This document shows, piece by piece, positions 8,701 through 16,707 of a stretch of DNA of 64,000 nucleotides; position 1 is the first letter of the stretch, and each line of letters starts with the position of its first letter. The stretch comes from DASVEG01 sp035540495. GTDB taxonomy: Bacteria; Actinomycetota; Acidimicrobiia; Acidimicrobiales; CADCTF01. The stretch is taken from NCBI GenBank assembly GCA_035540495.1, contig DATLGL010000048.1, positions 1 through 64,000 of the forward strand. Direction: 5' to 3'. A program made the translations under genes and the position numbers. The notes below the pieces were generated by a model. That model saw nothing but the letters and a program-made list of their open reading frames with translations, was not told where the DNA came from and searched no databases.

Positions 8701-8768
8701 CTGCGAGCGCCAGCGGCTACCCCCACCAAAGAGGGACCGTACTCCTCACCGGTTGCCCGATCGGGCAA
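5706..8768 (-). CDS. Large Ala/Lys-rich protein with eCIS-cargo-like LQxxAGNxAV motif
   Basis: 1020 residues from TTG at 8768 (GAGGG 6 nt upstream); TTG 8729 or GTG 8726 are alternatives. Residues 70-83 read LQGAAGNAAVQRMM, close to the LQRxAGNxAVxxLL motif known from DUF4157 and other proteins linked to extracellular contractile injection systems. A VQRCGPKACDC segment follows near 100-110, as in many such proteins. Residues about 145-270 are charged and coiled-coil-like. About 290-630 are amphipathic Lys/Ala helices with one hydrophobic patch (APLKGVIMGLGAPFIAAAAG). The last 380 residues look beta-rich with Gly/Ser repeats. There is no signal peptide and no catalytic motif that I recognise. 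No sheath, tube or baseplate gene is in the window, so delivery by an eCIS is only a hypothesis. Confidence 0.7.
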   Translation of the reverse strand: MPDRATGEEYGPSLVGVAAGARSRATSPPAHATPVPRAAPPSVITLNAAPTLQLLQTSDAGSRQRMLTALQGAAGNAAVQRMMTAPGPPRRRPVRKPIRVQRCGPKACDCPAEERLENAVPDTPVQRDFLSDAAAAVLPSWVNNAIFGEKGKAEAEAEAKAREAPGKVEDAEREITGDEAKESTGLEKTQGTVEQQGTKADQALTKEGSASEQAGAKVSQDAEHRSNELPKMAGDAEPLLSPAKVAIGESTAVAAESKVAETAAKAGGAAAAGITKDVTKTADVAKGKWNCPTTDIGAIVDGIPGKVLRGAAGVVSKATGIPVDDIIAFGNDVAKGIKGVATKVGNKIKGVGEAIKEAVGPTVDAINKKVEGVGQAISKGIDAAKQAASEEFERRKKNFTERVGKIADKGKALLDKIGKGLRDKGPGVIEKIKAKVSAFWTALPAPLKGVIMGLGAPFIAAAAGIAKYGPQLLDLAGKAKDRFVKFAKAKADAALKKLAERRKQAAEWRANLKKKLAAGWKKIKDAIPEKWKKGASDLAAAAKKKVDGYKKAAVDVAKKKAGEVCAAVGDEAEACATQYLPNLGEGNKSSLKLTAAAELVVPLHELGVPANLKVGKGAIVEVIRVGSGQVGKDGAGPNDGGKSFQVAITGDAALYLNEGVGEANDAKINVDTPGLGPKVKALSWDKLKGGSGMPGMAKMGSGQTGTKADADLGIRGQSQLTYGFTAGKTNCSGLGGVVALLGAMGCSAALPQSWGIVGDAMIEEVFSDNLVSKKFTVASGVQVSGEVANDAIGKLSGKAGAEVSTSAGVTYETDEKTGERKEKSTLEVGGKIFGEGAAEIDNGVISGVSVGGSASAGVNLGLAYDPVIDGINVNSVRGDVELGLARAGFNPANFMRLLGVDGVALLGDKLKYFEGDSGSLKAAASIQVDNVNDLTNALDAHFMNPDQVSVDSTVALARKKFKELPKTATYSVTITNATRLAGVSGEAEERKDGMTLGAKGSVSLDKVDERMLVSGTRKFT
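8753..8768. promoter_or_regulatory. Perfect 16-bp palindrome at the start of the large LQxxAGN gene
   Basis: TTGCCCGATCGGGCAA reads identically on both strands. It overlaps the farthest possible TTG start of the minus-strand gene. It could be a repressor site, in which case the true start is TTG 8729 or GTG 8726. The regulator is unknown. Confidence 0.45.
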
Positions 8769-8990
8769 TTCCTGCCCTCAGAGGTCGCAGGCTGTAGCGG
8801 GCGAGAGTGCGTCGCCGTGGTGCGCCCTGCGCGTGCTCCTCCTGCGGCGCGCGCGACGTCCTGTACCCGATCGATGTCATCCAACGTCATCCGCCGCACT
8901 GCCACCGCGCACGTCGTCCAGGGCGTCGATCAGAGCGTCGCAGCGAGATCACGGCGGCTCGTGGTAAGTGAGTGGACGATCACCGTGACC

Positions 8991-9758
8991 ATGCACGCTT
9001 CCAGGTTCTCCAGCTTCGACGGCACGTCGATCCACTACCTCGACCTCCACGACGAAGGCGACGTACCAACGGTCGTCATGCTCCATGGGTTCGGCAGCGA
9101 CGCGCAGGCGAACTGGGTGGACACGGGCATCGCCGAGCGTCTCACTCGCGCCGGCTTCCGAGTGGTGATGCCCGACGCTCGCGGTCACGGGGCGTCCGAC
9201 AAGCCACACCACGAAGACGCCTATCGTCCGCCAGCCATGGCTCGCGACGTCTCGTCGCTCATCGACCATCTCGGACTCGGGGCCGCGCACCTCGTCGGGT
9301 ACTCGATGGGGTCGACCACCGCCATCAACGCAGCGACGCTCGACGCACGAATTTCCAAGCTGGTCCTCGGCGGTGCCGGCTCGGCGCTGCTCCACGCCGA
9401 CAGCGAGCCGTTCAGGCGGCACCGGGCGAAGACAGCGGCGGTGCTCGAGCTCGACGAGCCGGGCGACGATGTCGACACCGCTGCGCTCGCCTTGCGGAGG
9501 TTCGTGGAGGAAGGAGGTGGCGACCGTCTCGCCATGGCGGCGGTCATGCGGGCCGAGGAGGGACTCGTGGCAGGAGCCCTCGGCATCGCGAACCCCGTGC
9601 TCGTGATCAGCGGACGCGACGACTCCTCGTCGGGCGACCCGCACGCGCTCGCGAAGTTGTTGCCGAACGGCCGAGCGGAGCACATCGCGGGGCATCACCT
9701 CAGCGCCGTGCGCGACCCGGCGCTTGCAGAGCACATCATCGAGTTCCTACGCCCGTGA
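8991..9758 (+). CDS. Alpha/beta-hydrolase fold protein
   Basis: 255 residues from the ATG at 8991; a GTG at 8985 is in frame and close. The fold elements appear in order: VVMLHGFGSDAQANW (oxyanion HGF), MPDARGHGASDKP, GYSMGST with nucleophile Ser105, ISGRDD with a candidate acid Asp, and AGHHLSAV with the catalytic His. The length and motifs fit the MhpC/haloperoxidase-like group, but the substrate cannot be told. Its stop lies only 5 nt from the stop of the convergent gene at 9764. Confidence 0.82.
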   Translation: MHASRFSSFDGTSIHYLDLHDEGDVPTVVMLHGFGSDAQANWVDTGIAERLTRAGFRVVMPDARGHGASDKPHHEDAYRPPAMARDVSSLIDHLGLGAAHLVGYSMGSTTAINAATLDARISKLVLGGAGSALLHADSEPFRRHRAKTAAVLELDEPGDDVDTAALALRRFVEEGGGDRLAMAAVMRAEEGLVAGALGIANPVLVISGRDDSSSGDPHALAKLLPNGRAEHIAGHHLSAVRDPALAEHIIEFLRP

Positions 9759-9763
9759 CCTGG

Positions 9764-10363
9764 CTATGAGCGCGCCCAGATGCGGAGCCGCCCGACCTCG
9801 CGCCACCCCGGCGGAACGAGTGGACCGAAGGCGCACACGCCGACGCCCGCGCCGGCCCAGGCGACTCCTTCACGCCAGCCGCGAACGACATCGCCCCACG
9901 CGTTGCTGAGCGTGGCGCCTTCGTCGGTGCGATGCACAACGATCCCTCCGCCCTCACCTTCGAGGAACGTCACGCCGTCCTCGTCCGACAGCGCTGGTAC
10001 GAACGTGCCCGCAGGTCCACCCCACGCTCGCTCCCATGAGGCGAGATCCTGCGTCGCTCGCCACTCAGTGACACCGCCGCCGGTGGTCGCGTACCAGGTG
10101 GCATCGAAGAGGACGTGGAAACCGACCGGCTCCAGATCGAGGTCGAAGAACGCATCCATGACGCCGCAGCCGGGTGACGTGTCGACGCCGTCGAGCACTG
10201 CCTCCCCCACGTCCGGACGGAGGCTGACGGCATCCGGGTACAGCGCCGGCGGACGCCGGTGAGCGCGCCACGCGCTCTCGTCGGTCGCGGTCGGAACACC
10301 GTGGGCGCGCACGACAGCGTCGCACCACAGGGCATGGAGGCGCGCTGCTTTGGCGACGTTCAA
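9764..10363 (-). CDS. Hypothetical protein
   Basis: 199 residues. The start is TTG at 10363, supported by GAGGAG 7 nt upstream. I do not recognise the family. The protein has a Trp-rich N-terminal helix region (ARLHALWCDAVVRAHG), a segment RRPPALYPDAVSLRPDV, and a Gly-rich beta-type remainder. The 'LYPDAVSL' and 'W' pattern resembles the N-terminal half of some GNAT proteins, but the acetyl-CoA loop is missing. It faces the alpha/beta hydrolase tail-to-tail. A 429-base gene-free stretch lies upstream. Confidence 0.6.
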   Translation of the reverse strand: MNVAKAARLHALWCDAVVRAHGVPTATDESAWRAHRRPPALYPDAVSLRPDVGEAVLDGVDTSPGCGVMDAFFDLDLEPVGFHVLFDATWYATTGGGVTEWRATQDLASWERAWGGPAGTFVPALSDEDGVTFLEGEGGGIVVHRTDEGATLSNAWGDVVRGWREGVAWAGAGVGVCAFGPLVPPGWREVGRLRIWARS

Positions 10364-10792
10364 AGGCTCGCTCCTCGTCCGGTGTCGGCCTTCCTTCGAG
10401 ACTCGTGCAGCCTACGACCCGACCGAAGCGGCGCCCGGCCACGACCTCGATGAACCTCGTAGCGCGCACAAGCAGCACGTCGGCATCGGCGCGCTGTTCG
10501 CGCGTAACGCGTCGTGCGGGCGCTCATCAGGGCGTGGTCATGATGCGGTCCGACGAGTTCTGGTCGTAGGCGATCCGCGAGTCGCACCTGTCGCGCGGCA
10601 ACTGCGAGCGGTGGACTCCGCGGCGTCGCCGACCGGCTCAGGAGCCAGAGAAAGCCCGTAGCGATGCTCGACGGCGAGCGACGGCGTTGTCTGCGACCCG
10701 CACGGTTCTGAGCCCCCGCGACGGCTCCCTGCAGGCGGACGTACTCACCGACGCGCACTTGACACCGGGAGGGCGGCTTTGGAGCACCGTTG
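10364..10792. other. Gene-free stretch, possibly a decayed gene
   Basis: Open frames on both strands here are short (up to 132 codons), Arg/Ala-rich and have no recognisable motif or ribosome binding site except the Shine-Dalgarno of the gene starting at 10363. I see no tRNA, terminator or repeat. It lies just past the 3' end of the HyuB-GNAT gene. Confidence 0.5.
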
Positions 10793-12865
10793 TCACCACT
10801 GCGAAAGCGGGGAGGGCAGGTCGCGTCGCATCACGACGCGAAGCTCCCTCGGGAGGCCGTAGGCCGCCTCCTCGTGTGCCACCTTGGCGCGCATCGCCTT
10901 TGACTGACCAGCGTGGTCGACGACGAGAAAGCCCCGGAACTCGTAGAACGGCCGGTTCCACGGCACGTCGTAGAAGGTCGTCAGTGTCAGCGCAGCAAGC
11001 CTCTGGCCGGCGGCCCATTCGGCGACGGTGTCGAGCAACCTCGTCCCAACGCCGCGTCGGCCGTGCGCAGGGTCGACGGCGATCTCCTCCACGTGCGCGG
11101 CACCGTCGAAGACCTCTACCACTACGAACCCGACGGGCTCGCCGTCAACCGTCGCGACCCACGCTGCCCCAGCATCGATGAAGTCGCCGAGCGCGCCCGA
11201 CGGCATCGGAGCGTGATCCGCGCACGCGGCGATCCGCGGCTCGGGGAACGAGCGGAACAGCTGCCCGGCTGCGATCTCGATCGCCTGCACCCTCTCCACG
11301 TCCGCCGGCGCCATCGGGCGGATCGCGACGCCCGCGGGTGCACCCCAACCGCCGCCGCCAGGCGTCGACATGCGCAACACGTCGCCGGCCCGCAGACGGA
11401 CCGTGCACTTGTCGAGCAGACGCTCCGCCCGAGCCTCCTCACCTCCCGGAAGGAGCCAGTTCTCCCCTACTGCGCCGGGGCCGCCGCCCGCGACGCCCCA
11501 GGGCTGCGAGTGTCGCCGCTCGGTGATCAGCGAGACCGTGCACTCCTCCAGCACCTGAAGGTCGCGCTCGATGCCGTCCCCGCCCGCCGCAACGCCAGCG
11601 CCGCCACTGCCGCGCCGCAACCGGTAGCGAAGCACCCGCATCGGATACGCCCGCTCCAGCGCCTCGACCGGGGTGTTGAGCGTGTTGGTCATCGCCGTGT
11701 GGACTCCGCTCATGCCCGCGCGCTTGTTCGGCCGGCCGCCCTGACCGCCGGCGATGGTCTCGTAGTACACCCACCCTTCGCCGCCGATCATGAGGTTGTT
11801 CATCGTGCCCTGGCCGGCAGCGCCGACTCGTGCTGGCGCCGCTTGCGCAAGTGCGCCGAGACAGACGTCGGCGACTCGTTGCGACACCTCGACGTTGCCG
11901 GCGCCGACGGCAGCCGGCGCAACCGCGGCGACGATCGTCCCCCGGGGCGCGATCACGGTCACTGGTCGCATCGCGCCCCCGTTCGCAGGGATGGTCGGAT
12001 CGGTGGCAGCACGCACTGCGAACGCGACCGCAGAGATGGTGACCGCTTCGACCGCGTTGACGTTGCCGGCTCGCTGCTGATCGGTCCCCGTGAAGTCGAA
12101 CGTCGCGCGGTCTTCGTCGACCGTCACCATCACCTTCACGCGAGCGGGGTGTCGTTGGTCCTCGTTCGGGCCGGTGGAGTCGAGCACATCCTCGAAGACG
12201 TAGACGCCGTCGTCGAGCTGGCTGATGGCGGCGCGCATCCGCCGTTCGCCGTAGTCGAGCACCTCGTCGAGAGGCTCACCGGCGAACCCGGCCAGGCGTT
12301 GCACGCCGACCTCGTTCGCGCCGACCTGCGCGTCGAGATCACCGCGCCGCTCTTCGGGTGTGCGTGAGTTCGCAAGGAGCAGCGCCACGACGGCGGGCGA
12401 GAGGACGACCGGCGGGATCCGGAAACCCTCCTGCGCGATCTCCGTCGCGTCGGGAGGGATGGAGCCCGGCGTCATCCCGCCGACGTCGGCGTGATGGGCA
12501 CGGTTGGCGGCCCATCCGACGAGCTGGCCGCCGACGAAGCAGGGGGTGACGAGCGTGATGTCGTTGAGGTGCGTGCCGCCGGCGAACGGGTCGTTGAGGA
12601 TGACGTGGTCGCCCGGTCGAAGTCCCTCGATGCCCACGACGTCGATCGCAGCGCGAACCGAAGCCGGCATCGACCCGAGGTGCACGGGGATGTGCTCGGC
12701 CTGCACGAGCAGCTCGCCGTCGGCGGTGAAGAGCGCGGCCGAGCAGTCGGCGCGCTCCTTGATGTTCGGGCTCGACGCCGCCCGTCTGAGCACCGCGCCC
12801 ATCTCCTCCGCGACGCCCGTCAGCCGCGAGATGAGGATCTGCAACGACGCCGGATCGAGGGTCAT
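10793..12865 (-). CDS. hyuB: Hydantoinase B/5-oxoprolinase subunit fused to a GNAT acetyltransferase
   Basis: 690 residues. The ATG at 12865 overlaps the TGA of the upstream gene (ATGA), so translation is probably coupled. Residues 1 to about 508 are HyuB: ILISRLTGVAEEMGAVLRR, SPNIKERADCSAALF, NDPFAGGTHLNDIT, ending in the typical STPGGGGWG. The family hydrolyses 5-oxoproline or N-methylhydantoins with ATP, together with HyuA. About 512-665 is a GNAT domain (VAIRPMAPADVERVQAIE, then DPAHGRRGVGTRLLD, the acetyl-CoA loop, and FYEFRGF). A GNAT tail on HyuB is not a standard architecture. HyuA is 2 kb upstream on the same strand, separated by a DUF3445 gene and an opposite-strand HNH gene. Confidence 0.85.
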   Translation of the reverse strand: MTLDPASLQILISRLTGVAEEMGAVLRRAASSPNIKERADCSAALFTADGELLVQAEHIPVHLGSMPASVRAAIDVVGIEGLRPGDHVILNDPFAGGTHLNDITLVTPCFVGGQLVGWAANRAHHADVGGMTPGSIPPDATEIAQEGFRIPPVVLSPAVVALLLANSRTPEERRGDLDAQVGANEVGVQRLAGFAGEPLDEVLDYGERRMRAAISQLDDGVYVFEDVLDSTGPNEDQRHPARVKVMVTVDEDRATFDFTGTDQQRAGNVNAVEAVTISAVAFAVRAATDPTIPANGGAMRPVTVIAPRGTIVAAVAPAAVGAGNVEVSQRVADVCLGALAQAAPARVGAAGQGTMNNLMIGGEGWVYYETIAGGQGGRPNKRAGMSGVHTAMTNTLNTPVEALERAYPMRVLRYRLRRGSGGAGVAAGGDGIERDLQVLEECTVSLITERRHSQPWGVAGGGPGAVGENWLLPGGEEARAERLLDKCTVRLRAGDVLRMSTPGGGGWGAPAGVAIRPMAPADVERVQAIEIAAGQLFRSFPEPRIAACADHAPMPSGALGDFIDAGAAWVATVDGEPVGFVVVEVFDGAAHVEEIAVDPAHGRRGVGTRLLDTVAEWAAGQRLAALTLTTFYDVPWNRPFYEFRGFLVVDHAGQSKAMRAKVAHEEAAYGLPRELRVVMRRDLPSPLSQW

Positions 12866-13680
12866 CGGGTCGCATCCTCGCTGATGCGTTCGAGCCAAGC
12901 GATCGCGTTGTCGCGCCATCCTGCGGCACGGCGGTACTCGACGAGCTCGTCCGACCACGTCCTGATCGTCGCGGCCATCTGCCGGGCTAGGTCGGGGCGG
13001 CCAGCAACATCAGCGAGCGGCGCGATGTCGGTGCGGATGGTGAACAGCACGACCTCGGCTCCCTCCACGCGCGCCAGCGTCTGCATCTCGGACCGGATCC
13101 ACAGGCCGCCCGGCACCTCTGGGTCGGGGTGGGGTGCGGGCGGCGTCGGGAGGAAGAGCTCCGGCGTGTCGTGGATGAACCAGTTGCGCCTCCAGCTCGC
13201 CTTCCCGGGCACGAGGCGGTCGATGAAGCGGTCGACCCTCGTCGCGAGCTCGTCGGCGTACGCCGGCACCGGTCCGTGCACGAGCGCGACAGGCAAGCCG
13301 ATCTTGTCGGGAAGGCGCCACATCGAGGGGAAGCACACGACGCCGGAGGTGAGCACCCAGCGGCCGCCGTCTCGGGTGAGGACGCACAGGTCGTTCGCTG
13401 TCTGGAGCGCTGCGGCCTCGAGCGGTGGGAGCGAGCGGTCGAGTGCCATCCCGACGTGGTGAGCGACGGCGTCAGCAGCCTCCCTCGCTCCGAGGCCGTC
13501 GTGGACGCACACGTCGTGGTGATTGCTTCGGAGGAGCTCGCGCTTGCGTACGAGCAGCTCGGCGTCTTGTGACCGCGATCGCAGCCACCCGCCAGGACGA
13601 AGCGACCTGGTGTCCATCGCGTGGAAGGGCGGACCGGGCTGGAGGTGGAGCTCGTCGAGCCAGTCCGGCACCGCCTTCAT
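12862..13680 (-). CDS. DUF3445 haem-dependent oxidative N-demethylase-like protein
   Basis: 272 residues. It has the hallmarks of DUF3445/HODM alpha-subunit-like proteins: a P-x-H-x-M N-terminal stretch (GPPFHAMDTRSLRP), LTRDGGRWVLTSGVVCFPSMWRLPDKIG, LATRVDRFIDRL, RRNWFIHDT, and a C-terminal LWIRSEMQTLARV...VLFTIRTDIAPL. Characterised relatives use a haem to demethylate secondary amines. The gene lies directly upstream of hyuB with a 4-nt overlap, so the two are probably co-translated. N-demethylation and hydantoin/oxoproline hydrolysis would make a plausible route for N-methylated cyclic amides (inference). Its start faces the DUF222-HNH gene 53 bp away. Confidence 0.8.
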   Translation of the reverse strand: MKAVPDWLDELHLQPGPPFHAMDTRSLRPGGWLRSRSQDAELLVRKRELLRSNHHDVCVHDGLGAREAADAVAHHVGMALDRSLPPLEAAALQTANDLCVLTRDGGRWVLTSGVVCFPSMWRLPDKIGLPVALVHGPVPAYADELATRVDRFIDRLVPGKASWRRNWFIHDTPELFLPTPPAPHPDPEVPGGLWIRSEMQTLARVEGAEVVLFTIRTDIAPLADVAGRPDLARQMAATIRTWSDELVEYRRAAGWRDNAIAWLERISEDATR

Positions 13681-13733
13681 CGCACCTCATGATGGCCGGA
13701 CTTCTTGTCACACCCGAATGGTTCAATTCGGAC

Positions 13734-14891
13734 ATGGAGTTGTCGGGGTTGGCGAGAGAGGTGAAAGAGCTCGGCGAGCTCGACACCACCACGCTGACCG
13801 ACGACGAACTCTCGGAGCTGATGGTGGAGCTCCACCAGCTGCGGAGCGCGCTCGAAGCGCAACACGCGCGGGTGGCGCGGGCGTGGGACGCGCGTCGAGC
13901 GTGGTCGGCAGACGGCGCCCGCAGCGGCGCGTCGTGGATGGCGACCCGCACCCGCGCGTGCAAGGGCGACTACGGCTCGCTGCTCCGCCTCGCCTCCAAG
14001 ACGCGGCTGATGCCGCAGGTGGACGCGGCGTGGGAAGCGGGCGAGATCACCCGCGACCACGTCCGCCGATTGGCCGCCGCCTCGAACCCGCGCACGTACA
14101 CCTCGTTCGCGCGCGATGAGGCGTGGCTGGTGCATCAGGCGCGGACGCTGACGTTTGCCGAGTTCTGCCAAGCCATCGACTACTGGCTCCTCGCCGCCGA
14201 CCCGGACGGCGCAGCCGACGACCACGACCAACGCGTCGACCGCCGCCGCGTCTCACTCGACCAGACGCTCGGCGGCATGTACTCGGGCTCGATCCTGCTC
14301 GACCCCGTACGCGGGTCGATCGTCGCCACCGAGCTGCGGCGCCTCGAACAACAGCTGTTCGAAGCCGACTGGGCCGACGCGAAACAACGCTTCGGCCGCG
14401 ACCCATCGACCTTCGAGCTCGCCCGCACGCCCGACCAACGACGAGCCGACGCGCTCGTCGAGATGGCCCGCCGCAGCGCCACCGCCCAACCCGGCGCATC
14501 CACCAAACCGCTCTTCACGTTGCTGCTCGGCGCCGACTCGTTCCGCCACCTCAGCGAGCTCGCCGACGGCACCGTCATCCCACCGAACGCTCTCCGAGAC
14601 TGGCTCGACGACGCCGACCTCGAAGCGCTCCTGTTCGACGCGCTCGGCCAACGCGCCATCAAGGTCTCACGCGCCCGCAGCTTCACCGGCGCCGTCCGCC
14701 GCGTCATCGAGGTCCGGGACCGCAGTTGCCAACACCGCTACTGCGACACCCGCGCCGCACAATGCCAAGCCGATCACATCACCCCATGGTCTGAAGGCGG
14801 CCTCACGAGCCAAGACAACGGCCAGCTCCTCTGCGGCCACCACAACCGGCTCCGCAACCGCGAACGCAAACCGCGAGACGACCCCGACTGA
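13734..14891 (+). CDS. DUF222 / HNH endonuclease domain protein (13E12-type)
   Basis: 385 residues from the ATG at 13734; ATGs at 13689 and 13692 are in frame, and none has a clear Shine-Dalgarno. Residues 1 to about 300 are DUF222: ALEAQHARVARAWDARRAW, GEITRDHVRRLAAASNP, then the RRVSLDQTLGGMYSG region. The C-terminus carries an HNH nuclease motif (CQHRYC, ADHITPWSEGG, DNGQLLCGHHN). The family is present in many copies in actinobacteria and is suspected to be a mobile or selfish nuclease gene; its role in the cell is unknown. It sits in opposite orientation inside the hyuA-DUF3445-hyuB series, with only 18 bp to the hyuA stop, which suggests insertion into that operon. Confidence 0.88.
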   Translation: MELSGLAREVKELGELDTTTLTDDELSELMVELHQLRSALEAQHARVARAWDARRAWSADGARSGASWMATRTRACKGDYGSLLRLASKTRLMPQVDAAWEAGEITRDHVRRLAAASNPRTYTSFARDEAWLVHQARTLTFAEFCQAIDYWLLAADPDGAADDHDQRVDRRRVSLDQTLGGMYSGSILLDPVRGSIVATELRRLEQQLFEADWADAKQRFGRDPSTFELARTPDQRRADALVEMARRSATAQPGASTKPLFTLLLGADSFRHLSELADGTVIPPNALRDWLDDADLEALLFDALGQRAIKVSRARSFTGAVRRVIEVRDRSCQHRYCDTRAAQCQADHITPWSEGGLTSQDNGQLLCGHHNRLRNRERKPRDDPD

Positions 14892-14909
14892 TGACGGTCA
14901 GGGCGCCAG

Positions 14910-16688
14910 TCAGCTTCGTGTGATCACCCACGCGCCGCTGGCATCCGCGACGGCCGTCCAGCCGGACGGGATCCAGATCGTGCAGTCGGCCTCGGCGACG
15001 ACGCGCGGACCGTCGATTCGGCCGGCGCGGGCAGCCGCCGGTGGAAGGTCGTCGTAGGAGATCGGCGAGGGCACGCGCGCGGTGGCACGCAGAGCGACAA
15101 CCTCGATCGGCGCGCCCGGGCGGTCGAAGCCGTTGCGGCGGCGGTGCTCAGCGGGGAAGTCGTCGACATCCGGGACGGTGATCTCGTGGCTCTGGCCGGC
15201 GTACCGGCAGTCGAGGCCGACATCGACCACCGCACCTCCGCCGACGGCACGGCTGGCGCGGGCGGCGAGCGACACGAGCGCGTCCTCCAGTCGCTGCGGG
15301 TCGACGTCGGATGGCGTCGGCCACGAACGCACGAGGTCGACCTGGCGCGCAGCAGTCAGCATCCCCACTGCGCTCAGCACGCCGGCCCGAGGCGGTACGA
15401 CGACAGCGGGCATGTCGAGCTCGTCGGCGATCGCGCACGCGTGCAACGGGCCGGCACCACCGAACGCGACGAGCGCACACCGCCGGGGATCCACTCCCCG
15501 CTCGACGGTCACGGCACGCACCGCCTGCACCATGGCAGCGTCGACCACGGCGACCACGCCCGCCGCATCGACGCCCGCGTCCGCCAGCGCGCGGGAAGCG
15601 GCATCACGATCGAGCTGACCGAGATCGGGGAACGTCGTGTCCGACGGGATGCGCCCGAGCACGAGATCGGCATCTGTGACCGTCGCCCGGGTGCCGCCGC
15701 GCCCGTAGCACGCTGGGCCGGGATCGGCGCCCGCAGACTCCGGTCCGACCCGCAACGCACCACCGGGATCAACCGACGCGATCGACCCACCGCCAGCGCC
15801 GATCGTGTGGATGTCGAGCGACGCGGTGCGGATCGGGAACCCCGCCACGGTCCGCTGCGCCGCAGGGGCCGGCGCCCCGTCGAGCACGAGGCAGACGTCG
15901 GTGCTCGTGCCGCCCATGTCGAAGGTCACTGCGTCCGTGAAGCCGGCAGCCATCGCAGCGGCCGCTCCTGCGGCCACCCCACCGGCGGGGCCAGACAGGA
16001 GCAGCGTGACCGGCGCATCGGCCGCGGACTCGACGTCGAGAAGCCCGCCGGCCGACGTCATGATCTCGACCGACTGGGCCACAGCGGCAAGCCGCCGCAG
16101 GTACGAGCGGCACACGGGGCGCACGTACGCGTTCGCGACCGTCGTCACCGTGCGCTCGTATTCGCGGAACTCGGGCGCGATCTCGTGCGAGCACGTGACG
16201 TCGTGGCCGCGCGCTCGCAGTTCGTCGGCTACCGCCCGCTCGTGCGCAGAAGAGATGTCGGCATGGAGGAGCACGACTGCGACCGCCTCGACGTCGTCGG
16301 GCACCTGGGGCACCGGACCGAGTGCCACGAGTTCGGCGCCCGTGTGATCGAGCCGCCCCTGCACCTCCAACCGGTGTGACCGCGCGACCAAGGGCTCCGG
16401 TCGATCGGCAAACGGGTCGTACAGCGATGGACGGTTCTGGCGCGCGATCTCGATCACGTCGGCGAACCCGTCGTTCGTCACGATCGCAACCCGCGCGCCT
16501 CGGCGTTCGAGCAACGCGTTCGTCGCGACCGTCGTCCCGTGCGCGATCGACGCTGCGCCACCGACGGCATCCACACCCGACGCCACGGCACGGGCGGGAT
16601 CGTCCCTCGTCGACAGCACCTTCACGATCCGGCCGTCGGCCGTGACGACGTCGGTGAAGGTGCCGCCGGTGTCGACGCCGACCCTCAT
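14910..16688 (-). CDS. hyuA: Hydantoinase A / N-methylhydantoinase-type ATPase subunit
   Basis: 592 residues from the ATG at 16688; longer readings upstream overlap the RNase H gene and are not credible. The N-terminus VGVDTGGTFTDVV is the ASKHA phosphate-binding loop of HyuA/OplA, followed by AHGTTVATNALLERRGARV. Further family motifs are EYERTVTTVANAYVRP, MTSAGG, LSGPAGGVAAG, FDMGGTSTDVCLV, IGAGGGSIA, GPESAGADPGPACYGRGG and ALVAFGGAGPLHA. It couples ATP hydrolysis to ring opening of hydantoins or 5-oxoproline with HyuB. The length is on the short side for the family. A 19-bp gap to the RNase HI fusion suggests co-transcription, while its partner hyuB is displaced downstream. Confidence 0.88.
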   Translation of the reverse strand: MRVGVDTGGTFTDVVTADGRIVKVLSTRDDPARAVASGVDAVGGAASIAHGTTVATNALLERRGARVAIVTNDGFADVIEIARQNRPSLYDPFADRPEPLVARSHRLEVQGRLDHTGAELVALGPVPQVPDDVEAVAVVLLHADISSAHERAVADELRARGHDVTCSHEIAPEFREYERTVTTVANAYVRPVCRSYLRRLAAVAQSVEIMTSAGGLLDVESAADAPVTLLLSGPAGGVAAGAAAAMAAGFTDAVTFDMGGTSTDVCLVLDGAPAPAAQRTVAGFPIRTASLDIHTIGAGGGSIASVDPGGALRVGPESAGADPGPACYGRGGTRATVTDADLVLGRIPSDTTFPDLGQLDRDAASRALADAGVDAAGVVAVVDAAMVQAVRAVTVERGVDPRRCALVAFGGAGPLHACAIADELDMPAVVVPPRAGVLSAVGMLTAARQVDLVRSWPTPSDVDPQRLEDALVSLAARASRAVGGGAVVDVGLDCRYAGQSHEITVPDVDDFPAEHRRRNGFDRPGAPIEVVALRATARVPSPISYDDLPPAAARAGRIDGPRVVAEADCTIWIPSGWTAVADASGAWVITRS

Positions 16689-16707
16689 CGCGGCCGGGCG
16701 CAGTGCG

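Noticed and set aside
7141..8967. A 608-codon plus-strand open frame antisense to the large LQxxAGN gene
   Set aside because: Its residues are Ala/Ser/Pro-rich with no family match, and it mirrors the coding strand of a protein with recognisable motifs. High-GC codon bias makes such shadow frames common.
13425..13733. Longer start for the DUF222-HNH gene
   Set aside because: It would overlap the divergent DUF3445 gene, whose family match is clear, and the extension is Arg-rich with no domain.
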